A program made the position numbers and the translations under genes. The notes under the pieces were generated by a model. The model was not told the origin of the DNA, made no database searches, and was given only the letters and a program-made list of their open reading frames with translations. A DNA stretch of 29,893 nt from Apostichopus leukothele. Taxonomy: Eukaryota; Echinodermata; Holothuroidea; Aspidochirotida; Stichopodidae. The stretch's first letter is position 1. Every line of letters begins with the position of its first letter. Positions 1 through 10,900 of this stretch are shown one piece after another. The stretch lies in contig JAAAKB020249807.1 in NCBI GenBank assembly GCA_010014835.2, positions 1-29,893 of the forward strand, in the 5' to 3' direction.

Positions 1-301
1 TCACTCCAGTTTTTTTTTCAATAAACCGGGGAAAAGTTGGACCACTCCTACGGGTCCCCCCAACCCACCCTCCCCCGCCCCCGCTCCTCTCCACCGCACA
101 CACAGGATTTTTCAGTTTATTATTATTTTATCAGCAAACTGTGCGTTTATAGAGCTTCTAATATAGCCCTAAATTATAGTTTAAATATGCCTTTGAATGT
201 AGCATCCGAGTGACGTCTACAGTAATATCTTTCTGAGGGAGGATCATCAGTCCCCCCTTCTATATAGATTTCGGTTTCACTGCAAGGCGTGCCCCCTCCT
301 A

Positions 302-332
302 TAAAAGAAGGGGAAGGGGGAGGGGGGGGGGA
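302..332. repeat. Purine/poly-G tract
   Basis: A run of G with a few A, including nine to ten uninterrupted G, is seen here. Similar G or C runs occur at 1763-1772, 1921-1932, 1981-1995, 4198-4215 and 27458-27469. These are simple low-complexity tracts. Confidence 0.7.
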
Positions 333-449
333 GTTACATCTCCTCTCCCAACCTTTGAAACTCTGTGCACGCCACTCTGATATGTGTATATATATCTTAC
401 CTATATACAAGCACGTATATGGTACGGGTTCCACGTCTCTGTTACTTAC

Positions 450-629
450 GAATCTGCGCACACGACAAAATATTTTACAGAAAACAAAAAAAGCCACAAC
501 AGCAATCAACAGTAGTTTGTATTTAACGAACACCTCCAGTATGACCTCCTCTGGATGTGGTGTAACACCCTCATTCTCCCCTTCTTCAAGACCCATCACG
601 ATCAATTGATTTGTTTCCACAGCGACCAT
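450..629 (-). CDS. Candidate first exon of a small single-pass membrane protein
   Basis: Reading from the ATG at 629, the minus strand gives 60 codons ending exactly at a strong donor (GTAAGT at 449-444), phase 0. The start context is AAAATGG. The product has an acidic N-terminal half (residues 15-30, rich in Glu) and a hydrophobic stretch around residues 38-52 (core LLLIAVVAFFVF), followed by a basic Cys-containing end, as expected for a single membrane span with a basic cytoplasmic flank. The rest of the gene would lie to the left of the window or in the first 440 bases, where I see no matching exon. The reading frame is also open upstream of this ATG. I do not recognise the family. The first exon of a longer membrane protein is equally possible. 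Confidence 0.35.
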
Positions 630-903
630 TTTCGTTAAACAAAATGTTTTGAAAAGACAGCATATACGGCGAAGAATTTGCTCAGAAAATTCCACCCATC
701 TTGGATAGGTAAAGCAACATGTATAAATATATTAATAGTTCAGATCTACGTTAGCTATTACTTAGCACAACCAACCCGTTATGGAATTCTGCAGCTCGAT
801 ACCGTTATACGGTTACAGTATCACAAGAATGAAAAATCCGTAAGGCTGTAATATAAACCGTGAGAGCGGTTGTGTAGCTTTCTATCTGAATTGAAAAATA
901 AAA
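630..903. promoter_or_regulatory. Possible bidirectional promoter region
   Basis: This 274-base gap separates two divergent first-exon candidates, the small membrane protein on the minus strand and a signal-peptide exon on the plus strand. No clear TATA box is visible in either direction. The assignment rests only on the head-to-head layout and is weak. Confidence 0.15.
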
Positions 904-967
904 ATGCTGGTTTGTGCAATCAACGTTATACTAATTTTATTGCTCTCCATGTTGCCAACGGAATCAG
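904..967 (+). CDS. Orphan signal-peptide first exon
   Basis: An ATG at 904 starts 21 codons plus one base, then a GTGATT donor at 968. The peptide is a good secretory signal: short N-region, then a hydrophobic core (INVILILLLSML) ending in PTES. It leaves in phase 1, as do the signal exons of both receptor genes further right. No Ig or other exon that fits could be found in the next 6.9 kb. It might be a relic of a lost receptor, or a distant alternative first exon for receptor A (acceptor at 8573, same phase). A chance hydrophobic ORF is the other possibility. Confidence 0.35.
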
Positions 968-3900
968 GTGATTACACTCATGTCTTCGGTAATGCGCATG
1001 TCCGTTACACTTAATCCAGGGGCGCCAGAAGGAGGCCGTGATAGGTCAATTAATGCCTGGGGAACCGAATGGGTCGCATTGAAGGACCCAAAATGATCCG
1101 TTATCGATATGTGTTCTGGGGTGGGCTTAGATAATCTACATACTTGGTCGGTTCTATTTTGAATAAGTATTCAGTTGTGCTTTCATTGGTATAACACTCA
1201 AGGGACGAAAGTAATGCTTGCATGTGCTACACTTTTATAATCACGATGAACATGAATCTTTTACAGGGGGAGGGGGTAGGACGTGTTACCTATCCCCCTA
1301 AGTTTTACCGCGATGTGCATTTTATACAGGGGAATTTTTGCACTTTCGAAATGTTTCCCCCCACCAAACTGTTTGCTTGCCCCTCCCCTCCCCCAACCAC
1401 TACTTTGGAATTCTGGTGCCGCCCCTGTCAGAATGTAGTGTGTTCCAGACTGTTTGTCGGCAACGAGAGGCATGTTGACAACAAAAAACTGCCCAGTTTC
1501 AACAAATGTAACCATTCACGGGGATATAGTTTTGCGCATGACCTAAAACGAGCAACGGTACGTAGTTATAGAAAACAGTCGTTCACTGTGTGCGGCATTG
1601 GGCGCTCGTCAAATCAGTCTAAGAGGGTCAGTTGTTGCACAATGGGAATTGATGGCAACTATCGAAACATTGGTCACGAAAGTAGAGTTGAGTCGTGTTC
1701 ACAGAGGCGTAGAGGGCCAGGTGGGCCTTAAGTATTTCACCGGGCCTGTATCCCCCTAGTCACCCCCCCCCCTATCTCTCTCATAAAGCCTGGTCGTTCA
1801 GTTGAGGCGGTATGCGGTTGTAAGGTACAAATGGATTCCTAAGTCATTCTAAGGACCAGCAAAAGCTGTACATTGATATTGAAGCCTCGGATGTAAAATG
1901 CTATTTATTATTAATGGGGAGGGGGGGGGGGGAGGAATACTGAGGTAAGATTAAGCTGTAAATTCATCGACAAATGACAACACCCCCCCACCCCCACACA
2001 CTCTTTCGACTATCAAATCTTTTCTTGAATTCAAAATGAAAAAGAACGCATGATTAAAATACGACAAGTAGTTATGGTAGTAATGGTTTATCACGTATCG
2101 ATATACTTGATTACATCCATGCATTACGTACGTGTTTTCTTTTCTTTATTTTATCTTTTTAATGAACGACATGAATTCCATATGTACCACTCTAACCTTC
2201 TGCATAAAAAGTTGATACTGGATGGACTCTTTAAATGTCTTGAAGAACAATCTGCTGTTTTAAGACGTTATAGCGATATATACAGCTACATAGGTTTATA
2301 CCTAACAAACACATGCAGCTTCCGTGACCACGTTCATATCAAAGAAACAGAACCATGCTACTACATTTGCGGGATAAATAGCTGAAATATTTCAAATTCT
2401 TTCAATACTACATCATTCTAAAACACTATGATAATCTTACATTAGAAATTGACATTTTAAAACATCGGAACATCCAAAACTTCCATGCCTATTTGTTACA
2501 TTAAACTAACAGTCGTCACTAAATTCCACCACATTGAAGAGAACCATTTTCTTTTTTTGCATCAATGCAGCAAAAAAAAGAAAAAGAAAAAAGCAGTATA
2601 CAGGCAAAGAATGACGATTTAAATCAAGTTTGAATTAAACAATATTTAATCTTGTTCCATTAATGAGATTTTACAGACGGAAATCGATTAATTTTATTCG
2701 TGATGAGCATTATCCAATAATCTGTAATTATAAGTCAAACATGATCTACACATCAATTTGCATTCTTGTCGATCTTTCATTTTAAATTCAGAGTAAGGTT
2801 GGTTATTTTATCTTGGATTCATTTATCCCCTAATTAGACACCCAAATTTAAAGACTACCAGTAAATGGTAATGTTCACTCTTTCAGTCAGTAAATTAATA
2901 GAAAAGTACAACATTCTACGACACTGACGTGACCTGAGAGGTTTTAGCTTTCGCTATCAATTTGCGGATTATGAAAAGAAAACAAAAGGGGAAAAAACCC
3001 AGGAAATTGTTTCCTCTTGCTTTTAGTTGACAGAAAGGGTAAAGGTATGATATTGATGGGCATGAGGGAAAAATAAAAATAAAATAAACGACACAAAAGT
3101 AAGCAAATACTTCGACAAAAAATAAAAATAGTGACTATCAATAAAGTATATATACAAATTTCCGAGTTGCTATTTTATGAATGAATCTGTTGACAAAACA
3201 GCAACTTAAAACAAACAAACATAAGAACACTAGGAGATAACTAAATATCCACGCACTGACAGACAGACAGATACACGGTTTGGCATGTTATCCAGAAAGA
3301 CAAGTGGTGACAGAATTGTTGCTACGGTACTAAATGTTAAATGAAATGTTAGAGTTGGGAGAGGTTTGGGGTGGGACTTTAATATCCCTTTTTTCTTTCT
3401 GTTTTGCCTGTGGCGATGAAGTTCTAGCATTATTTCCATATATAGTTTCAAGAGACCCTCCATCTTCAAAATATATCAACATGTCAAGCTGTGAAGGATG
3501 TGATTGGTGGAGACAAAAGACTGACAAAAGCAGAAATATTTATTCTTGAGAAACGTTTTGAGAAAATAGCTAATATGCCGTAACGATTGGTATCTAACCT
3601 CACCGTACCTGGCTTATTTTGAATTTAGTATGATAATTAAAATATTATAGTTGCATGAAATAAACCATGTTTCAAATTCTTTTTACAATATTTGGTTACA
3701 GCAATGAATGGTGTATTTATAAAATAAATGGAAACTTCTCTGAGTACATATTTCTATTTCGAATTGCAAAGTCACAAAGCAAGATTTTTTTTTATGCATA
3801 TGGTAATTAAAAACAAAGCTGTCAAGAATATTTCATAGGGTATTAGTAAAACATTTAACCTAAAAAATATCATATCCATTAATGGATTTAATAACCTATT

Positions 3901-4650
3901 TAACATGAAGCAGAAAAATACTGTTCTTAATATCAAGTCAAATTTAAAGAAATTTCATAAGACAGACTATCTGACAAGTCCCTAGCACTGACAACAATTG
4001 TAAAGTTAAGGACCAAGATACGAGAAGAGATGTAAACAAAAGTCAATCAATTAACGTAAATATTGCTAATCAAAGTAAAATGTGACCCTGCATAGATCCT
4101 GTGAGATAATGGAAACATTGCAGCTGTCCCAAATGTAACACTGTCTCATACCCTCCAACACATCCCCTACCCTTCACCACTTCCCCTCCCCCCCACTCCC
4201 CCCCCCCCCCCCCCCAAGTCCGGGTACGATTCCTACCTTTGCCTGATTAGTCCTAAAAGGACGAAACCGGTCATGATAAAGAATTTTCTGGTGTGTTGAT
4301 CTTTATTAATTAATATTGTAACCGAACGTGCGTAGTATTTTAACTTCCGAAAGCTATTCGTTTCTCAGTTTAAACTGTTTTAAGCTCAAAATAATGTTGT
4401 TATTCTTTGCGGGGAAATCCCGGTTATACACAAACGATATTATATGTGTGCCTTATGATACTGACAGATTCCTAGGCATCGATTTACTAGGCAACCATTG
4501 ATATAGTTGTTAACTATGACGTAAGCAATCGTGCACCTGGCCTTTCTTCGAAGAGTTGAGCTTTCCGGTCTCCCGAAGACTGGTGACCGCAACTCCGAAG
4601 TTGTTCTTTGAAGTAATACATTTCCGCGCGCGTAAACTTAAGCCATTGTT
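968..4650. other. Gene-poor, low-complexity stretch
   Basis: I see no supportable gene here. The longest open frames (1222-1731 and 2050-2385, plus strand) have compositions dominated by poly-C/poly-G or AT-rich sequence and offer no splice signals in a useful phase. G- and C-homopolymers lie at 1763-1772, 1921-1932 and 1981-1995. An imperfect A-rich palindrome of the CTTTTTTT / AAAAAAAG type lies near 2550-2592. Confidence 0.5.
4151..4215. repeat. Pyrimidine tract ending in an 18-base C run
   Basis: The plus strand is almost purely C and T from about 4151, with scattered A, ending in an uninterrupted C run at 4198-4215. This is a simple repeat; read length in this run should be treated as uncertain. 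Confidence 0.7.
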
Positions 4651-4658
4651 CAGGCTAA

Positions 4659-4728
4659 TATAAAAAGGGGCTGATTGTAACGTGCAGGATGGCACTCTTT
4701 GACAAAATCTATTTCAAGTTTACGTACG
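4659..4728 (+). promoter_or_regulatory. Possible TATA core promoter
   Basis: A TATAAAAAGGGG motif at 4659-4670 follows a CpG-rich patch (CCGCGCGCG near 4624-4632). Thirty bases downstream is an ATG (4689) opening 13 codons that end at a plausible donor (G|GTACGT, 4729), next to an odd palindrome TACGTACGGTACGTA at 4721-4735. The TATA-to-ATG spacing leaves almost no leader, so the ATG may not be the real start. No downstream exon was identified. Confidence 0.2.
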
Positions 4729-5159
4729 GTACGTATGATATCATTTCTATCAACCAAGTTGTTATGTTTATAATACCACGGCATCTCGTCTAACTGTTCG
4801 TAGATATTGTAAGTGCTCAGAATATTATTTAAAACATTTATGAGTCGTATGAATTGTTAGCTAACTGCGCTATTGCAACTGAGGGAGATTACGCCCTATT
4901 ATTGATTATTTAGGATTAACTGATGATCAACTGATTGTTAACATTCACGTTATTAACGTTAATTAGTTGCGTTTTGAACAGGGTGAAGCTGTATGTACGT
5001 TCGTAAGGATCAATGCTCTGCTGTGAATGTATATTGGAAAAAGCAGCATTAGTGCATTAGTCCTTTAGTTCTGCTCTCAGAAAGGAAACCTACGTTAAAT
5101 GATCAACATTACGATCATTTAGTTCATCGGTTGCTTCTTTAGTGTATTTACATCGGTTG

Positions 5160-5178
5160 ACGGTGTTGTTGACACCGT
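5160..5178. repeat. Short perfect hairpin
   Basis: ACGGTGT, a five-base spacer, then ACACCGT form a perfect 7-bp stem. No associated gene is seen. Confidence 0.4.
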
Positions 5179-5224
5179 AGATTAACTCTGTAGCCTTGAA
5201 TCTGACTTCCTATTGGGATGTTGC

Positions 5225-5315
5225 ATTTGCGTTGCGTTTGGCGTACGCTGCGTGCCGCGCAGCGTTGGACGCTGCGTTTAGCGCCGTGTTGTGCGCTGCG
5301 TTTAGACGCCTTAAG
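5225..5315. repeat. CpG-rich degenerate tandem repeat
   Basis: Variants of GCGCTGCGTTTAG recur several times in about 90 bases (for example CGCTGCGTTTAGCGCC and CGCTGCGTTTAGACGCC). The stretch is much richer in CG dinucleotides than its AT-rich surroundings. Confidence 0.45.
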
Positions 5316-5319
5316 GAAT

Positions 5320-7700
5320 TGCGTTGACAGTAACGTTCTGCGTAATGCAAGGATAGCTGTAAGAGCACTTCATTGTTAGCGCATTTTCTGAACCTTGTAT
5401 GCTAAAGGAGGTCTGAATAAACGGTACCACAGTGCCACGGGCACTTGAACATCTTCTCCATTGCCATCATTTTTTTGAGACTCTCATTCGCCAACCCCAG
5501 CTTTAAAGATTGCCCACCAGACAGGAGTGGGGCGTTACAACATATATCTGTCATACCACTTGCTACGAATGAGCTCAGCATTTTTGTTTTTAAATTTAAC
5601 GAAGTACGTTACAACTGCAAATGCTCAAGCCAATCTACTTATAGGTGACGTTATCATATTTATTTAACCCACAAGTGTGGTGAAAAACATTTTCATTTTA
5701 ATATAAGTTTGATTTATGCATATTTTGTCCGCTTTTCTACATTAAAACTGTCGAAAAATACAATTAATTGTAAGGTTTGAATTCATATCAACTGTACGCA
5801 TATTGCAAACACAAGCTTATGAAAAGGCCCTATATGAGAAAACAAAGCACGTTTCTTTCAAATGTCAATCATCACAATCTTTACGAAATGATCGGTATAA
5901 AAATAATATCAAACACAGATACAAAAACCTAAACAAGTCCCTTTGTTTCCATTGGCTGCAACTAGAGTTAGTCAGGTAAAAGCAATAGCCACACTACCTG
6001 GTTCGATAAATTAGCAGCAGCAGTACTTGACGGAGGAAAAATCTAGGTATAGATCCATTGTAATGTAGTTAAATTTTCGTCTAGCTTTTAGTTTCATTGT
6101 ACTCTCCACGAGGAGAGCCCCAGTGACTTATCAAAGGCAGTCACGTGACTACTTTTCCATAAGAGTTTTCAAAGCACGGTTTTATTCGTTCATGTAGTTT
6201 ACGTGCAGCCAAAACAATGAGACGATACTGAAAAGTGCCGAGCATTTCAAAACTCAAGGTAATAAAATTTTGCTTGTTAGTCCCAAGTTTCGCAAAATGT
6301 TTAAAAAAAGTATAACCTGAACTTCTGATAACAACAGAAGTCAGCAACAGAGGTGAGTGATATAAGACTAGGCAATCACGTCAAATTAAATATTAACCTG
6401 CAAACTTTAGACAAAGTACGCGCAGAGTTCAACTGTAGCCATAAAAGAGGAACAATTGACCACTGAATTAATTCACTTAAACCAATCGCAACTCTCTCAT
6501 CACAGTGAAAATCACCTTCAAAAGTTGAAGTTGAACCCATGTTCAATGTGAAAAACTTTGTGCCATGTAATACAGAATAAATCAAAGAGTTCAGTCCCAA
6601 GTTATGTCTTTATACATTAACACTGCGTTTGGAAAGTTTTCATCAATAGTATCAGAACGACGTTTTGTATCGAACCAGACAAATTATCATTTGTAGGAAA
6701 TGTAACCATGTTGGCCTTATTCTTACATTACTCAGCAACCCATAAGTTTTTGTGAACGTTTGTTTTGAATGGATCATCAAGAGAATCAGGCCCGGATCAG
6801 GGGATCAGAATCAGGGCATTTGGGTGAACCCACCTCCTCTAACTCCTAATTGACAACCTAATATAAAAAAGAACTATGAGTATTATAAGCAGGACCTTGC
6901 GTGCAGACATGATTATTTACCAGGGTTTAAAGCCTATTTAAGCCTCCGAAAGCACCTTTTCGAGTGTGGGACCCCGACGTTGCGTACACGGGAGTCGGTC
7001 TGGCTACGACCCCATGGCTCCTTCCCTCCCTTTTTGGTTTTGTGATAATCGTAACCTATGAAGTCATGCAGTCGGATGAGTGTGCGTGGGTGCGCACTTG
7101 TTTTGTATTCTGACCGAGGACTTGAACAAAAGAATTCCAGGTCTTCGGATGTGATTTCTAAAGAATCACCACGTCCTCGAAAGAGTTCTATTGTTGAAGG
7201 GTATTGCTAAGGGTAAGGTACGTGGATTTCAATAATGGAAAAAACAATGGGGCCCTCGGTCTGAATTTAAAACACACCTGTTCGTGTTGGTGTGTGCGTG
7301 TGTGTGACGCCTTGCTTGTAAACATGATATTTCAAGAAAGGAAGCTTGGACCAATCTCATGTTTCGTGTGTATGACACCACATTGAGTGCAAGAAGCCTA
7401 TTGTATTAAGAAGAGGTCAAACGTCATTTTGGGTCACCAGGAGTCAGCCTGAACGATCTCATGGCTACTTACCTCTCTTTTTGAAATCTAGGATCTGCCC
7501 ATGAGATTGATACAAAGATAGTTACCCGTATCATAGGGAAGCCATGCAAATGTGTCAGAAAACATATATTGTAATGACTGCACATGAACTGTAGCACCGA
7601 CTTTTTTTCACAGAAAAGACTGTACATGGCTCTAAAGTTATTTATTGATGATTAACCTAGGGTACTTTACTGTACAATAGATCACACTCGTAATTATATT
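5320..7700. other. No gene recognised
   Basis: No exon with convincing splice signals and protein-like content could be found on either strand. A weakly similar pair of segments (about 6985-7040 and 7428-7480, both containing GGAGTC, a 'catggct' and a 'cct ctttttg'-type ending) suggests an old local duplication. Confidence 0.4.
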
Positions 7701-7874
7701 CGAGTTTACAAGAAACGACTGGAATCTAGTTCCGTGAATGATTTTTATCATTAAAATTTCATCAGGTGTTTCGCTGTTCTTCTTTCGATGTATTGCAGTC
7801 GATGACAACCTCTGTATCGTGTTGTGCAATATCAATGTAATTATCATTACATCAAAGTAAATCGAAGTAGGTAG

Positions 7875-7935
7875 ATGGAGCCTCCATATCCATCGGTTCC
7901 AACAGGAATGATTTGTGCTTTCATACTAACTGCCT
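7875..7935 (+). CDS. Receptor A alternative first exon 1a (signal peptide)
   Basis: The 61-base coding part starts MEPPYPSVPTG and ends in a hydrophobic stretch, then donor GTGAGT. It is about 80% identical by eye to exon 1b, 310 bases downstream, and leaves in the same phase 1. The bases just before the ATG end in AG, so a 5' untranslated exon could splice onto it. Joining 1a to 1b would break the reading frame, so the two copies must be used alternatively. Confidence 0.55.
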
Positions 7936-10900
7936 GTGAGTTTATATAACGTAATTGTTTAGTGTCGGTTTTCGTTTCGTATGTGAACTGCCCATAAATA
8001 TCGATACCCTTCTTTTTTTCGCTGCATGTTATTATACCTTAGTTCAAGGAGTTACTTTTTATTTACATGCCATTAAATGTTTATTCGGTCTTCATTCCAT
8101 GTAACGTAGTCGGTGGTTTGATCTGTACTGTGTTTTGTTATATCAAGTTAATTACCATACATCACTGCTAATCGTGTAACACAGATGGAACCTCCTTATC
8201 CGACAGTTCCAACAGGAATTATGTGTGCATTAATAATAACTGCAGGTGAGGTTTACATCAAGTTATTGATTATTATCATTTCATTATGTTTTCATAAGAA
8301 CGCTTAAATCTTTAATTATTTCTTGGGGATATTTCTGTCTACGTTTATCGGTAAACTGTCCACAAATATCGATACCCTGCTGTCGATTGCTATATGCTAT
8401 TCAGTGGCTAACGATGACATTGGTACTCTAGTGTTTGAATTCTTATTTTCAAATAGCCTTTTTCATTATTATTATTATTGTTATTATTATTATTATTGTT
8501 ATTATTAAAAACCTTTATTATTATTAGTTGTTATATCCTTCGTTTTTCTTTCCTTTGGTGCTTTAACATCAGTCTCTGTGGTCAGTAGCATCGACGGATG
8601 TGAACTATCTAGTTCAGTGTACAACGTGACGAAAGTTGTAACAACGTTCATCGTCCCTTACAAGTCATATTGTCTTGTTTGTCCTACTTTTAAAAACGCA
8701 TCTGGTTTGAAATGGAAATATGGAACAGACAATACACTTTTATATAGAGATGACATCCAAAGGTCCACTAATCATCCTCTTTCCCTAAATGTCAACGATC
8801 CCGAATGCAGCGACACGAAATATTCCCTTAAATTCTCAGACTCTCATATGAGTACCGCGGAGGGGATTTACACATGCTGGGAAAGAGATCAGACAATTGC
8901 TGTCTTCTGTCTACGATTAGTAGGTACGCTCGATATATTTTGTTTTATATGTATATAATATTTACAATCAAGAAATTTACGAGCTTCATGAAACGATTTG
9001 GGTATTAAATTTCCTGAATTTTAATTGTTTGGTACTGGTTTTAGGGTACTGGTTGAGGGTACTGGTTTAGGTTATCTTGAGAAAGCAGTTTCATGACACA
9101 CTTCATATCTCTTATGTAAAACAATTATGATTTTGGGGTACAACTGAGCTCAGAGGAACAACATGTAGACAGAGGCCGGATGTTGCAGAACCATGTTTAG
9201 CTCACACCTACAAAATTGCAATAAATGTATTAGGTAGAGATAACCCACCTAATAACCATGACTCATGTTAGAAGTATATTTTTAATCTTTTAAATTAAAT
9301 ATTTCCAAAACAAAGGCATTGACGATATCTAACTTCATGTGTAGACACTATCTTGCCTAAAACGAAATCACAATATCCCATGTAAGGAAAATGAGAATGT
9401 TTTGATAAATTATAAGCTTATTGTGGTTAAGACAACGAATGGAAACTTATATGTATTGTTATATTGCATCATACTTTATATTTTACATGATTCAGATATT
9501 GGTCAAAATATTAGGGCAAACTATATTTAATATCTGTTCAGCCTTATCAGTATAAACACAATTTTTTCAACGTTTAGTATTTTGTATCATAAATGCTTTG
9601 TTTGTAGTAAGAGAGCACCTAATTAAGTGGTTATTGTTCTGTTATTAGTCACAATACCTTGACAATTATCTTGAGTTTTTGTGTCAGTTATGCTGTATTA
9701 TATCGTTAAGCAGAAGATCATATCCAAAGAAGCTTTAAATTGCAATTTCAAAGCAACATTCTAAGCAATATTATAATTATTGTCTTCTTTTCACGTTATA
9801 AATTTACCTTGACAAAATATATCCTCTTTAAAACAGAAAGACCAACATTAGCCATAATACGCAACGGGGAAAAGATATCTCACGGTTTTGAAGCTACAGG
9901 AGAGGCGCCAGAAGAGATAAAGTGTCAAGTACAAAGCATTTTGACCCCCTTTTCTCTCATCTGGTTTGTGAATGGCGAGGTGTACCACAATGAGATTATA
10001 GAAAGTGGACTGCATTCTGAATTGAAAAATTTCACTTCTGATGTTCATATTGCTATATCTGCAAGCACAGAGGATATTACCTGCATGGTAAACGATACTA
10101 TGTTTCATACGCATAGCGTTTCGGTGAAAGTTTCGTACATCGAAATGGCAGGTAAGGAAACTTATCTAGAAACCACAAAATGGTTACGTTCATGTTTTAA
10201 CCTACAATTTATCTAAAAGATAAGAATAATAAAAAAAAATTCACATTAAAATTAATTACATATACTTTTAGAGACATGAAGCCAGCTTTCCTTGAACATT
10301 CATCAACATTTGTTATTTGCTTCTATATTTTTTATATTATGTGAGTTTTTATGATATATGCACATAGAGTTGAATCACTAACATCTTCCTTTGGTAAATA
10401 ATACAATGTGTTGGTGAAAACTAAATTTGAAGTTTAGGATCATTGAAACAATTAATACTTGAGTATACACCACTGTTAGAATATGGGGGCTATATTATCC
10501 AATCATATACAAGTATTGTATGTGATGTAATACAATGTGTAATATTTACAAAATATAAGCATGGATCGTCTATTATTATTGATTATCAAATTATATTTAA
10601 CTAGCACTTATTCTAAAAGTAAGCTCTAAGTTCTTTACAAATAAACGAAAATTTAACACTAAATAAAATAAAGTAACAACGGAATTAAGTAGATAAGATA
10701 ATAAAAACCATAAACGAAAAGTATAAACAATGAAAGCAAACTATGTATACTTTGTGCATGATGCACATTGTAGTAAATTTTATATTATCCAAATATATAC
10801 AAGTATTGTATGTGATGTAATACAATGTGTAATCATTACAAAATATAATCATGGGTCGTCTATTATGATTTATTATTATTAAATTATATTTATCTAGCAC

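Larger units (their letters stand above)
7740..8400 (+). repeat. Tandem duplication carrying the receptor A first exon
   Basis: Two units of about 310 bases share the signal-peptide exon and its flanks. Downstream, matching segments include CTGCCCATAAATATCGATACCCT (near 7989) and CTGTCCACAAATATCGATACCCT (near 8357). Upstream of both exons, 'atatcaa...taatta' stretches match. Confidence 0.6.

Noticed and set aside
1222-1731. 169-codon plus-strand open frame
   Set aside because: Translation is driven by C- and G-rich tracts, no domain is recognisable, and the acceptor-like TTTACAG at 1266 is in the wrong phase for the upstream signal exon.
2050-2385. 111-codon open frame ending with a CYYIC-like motif, considered as an Ig domain
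   Set aside because: No Trp, Cys spacing too short, no acceptor in phase 1, and a stop directly after the motif.
5445-5648. Signal-peptide-like plus-strand open frame
   Set aside because: There is no ATG, and no acceptor or donor gives a consistent phase.
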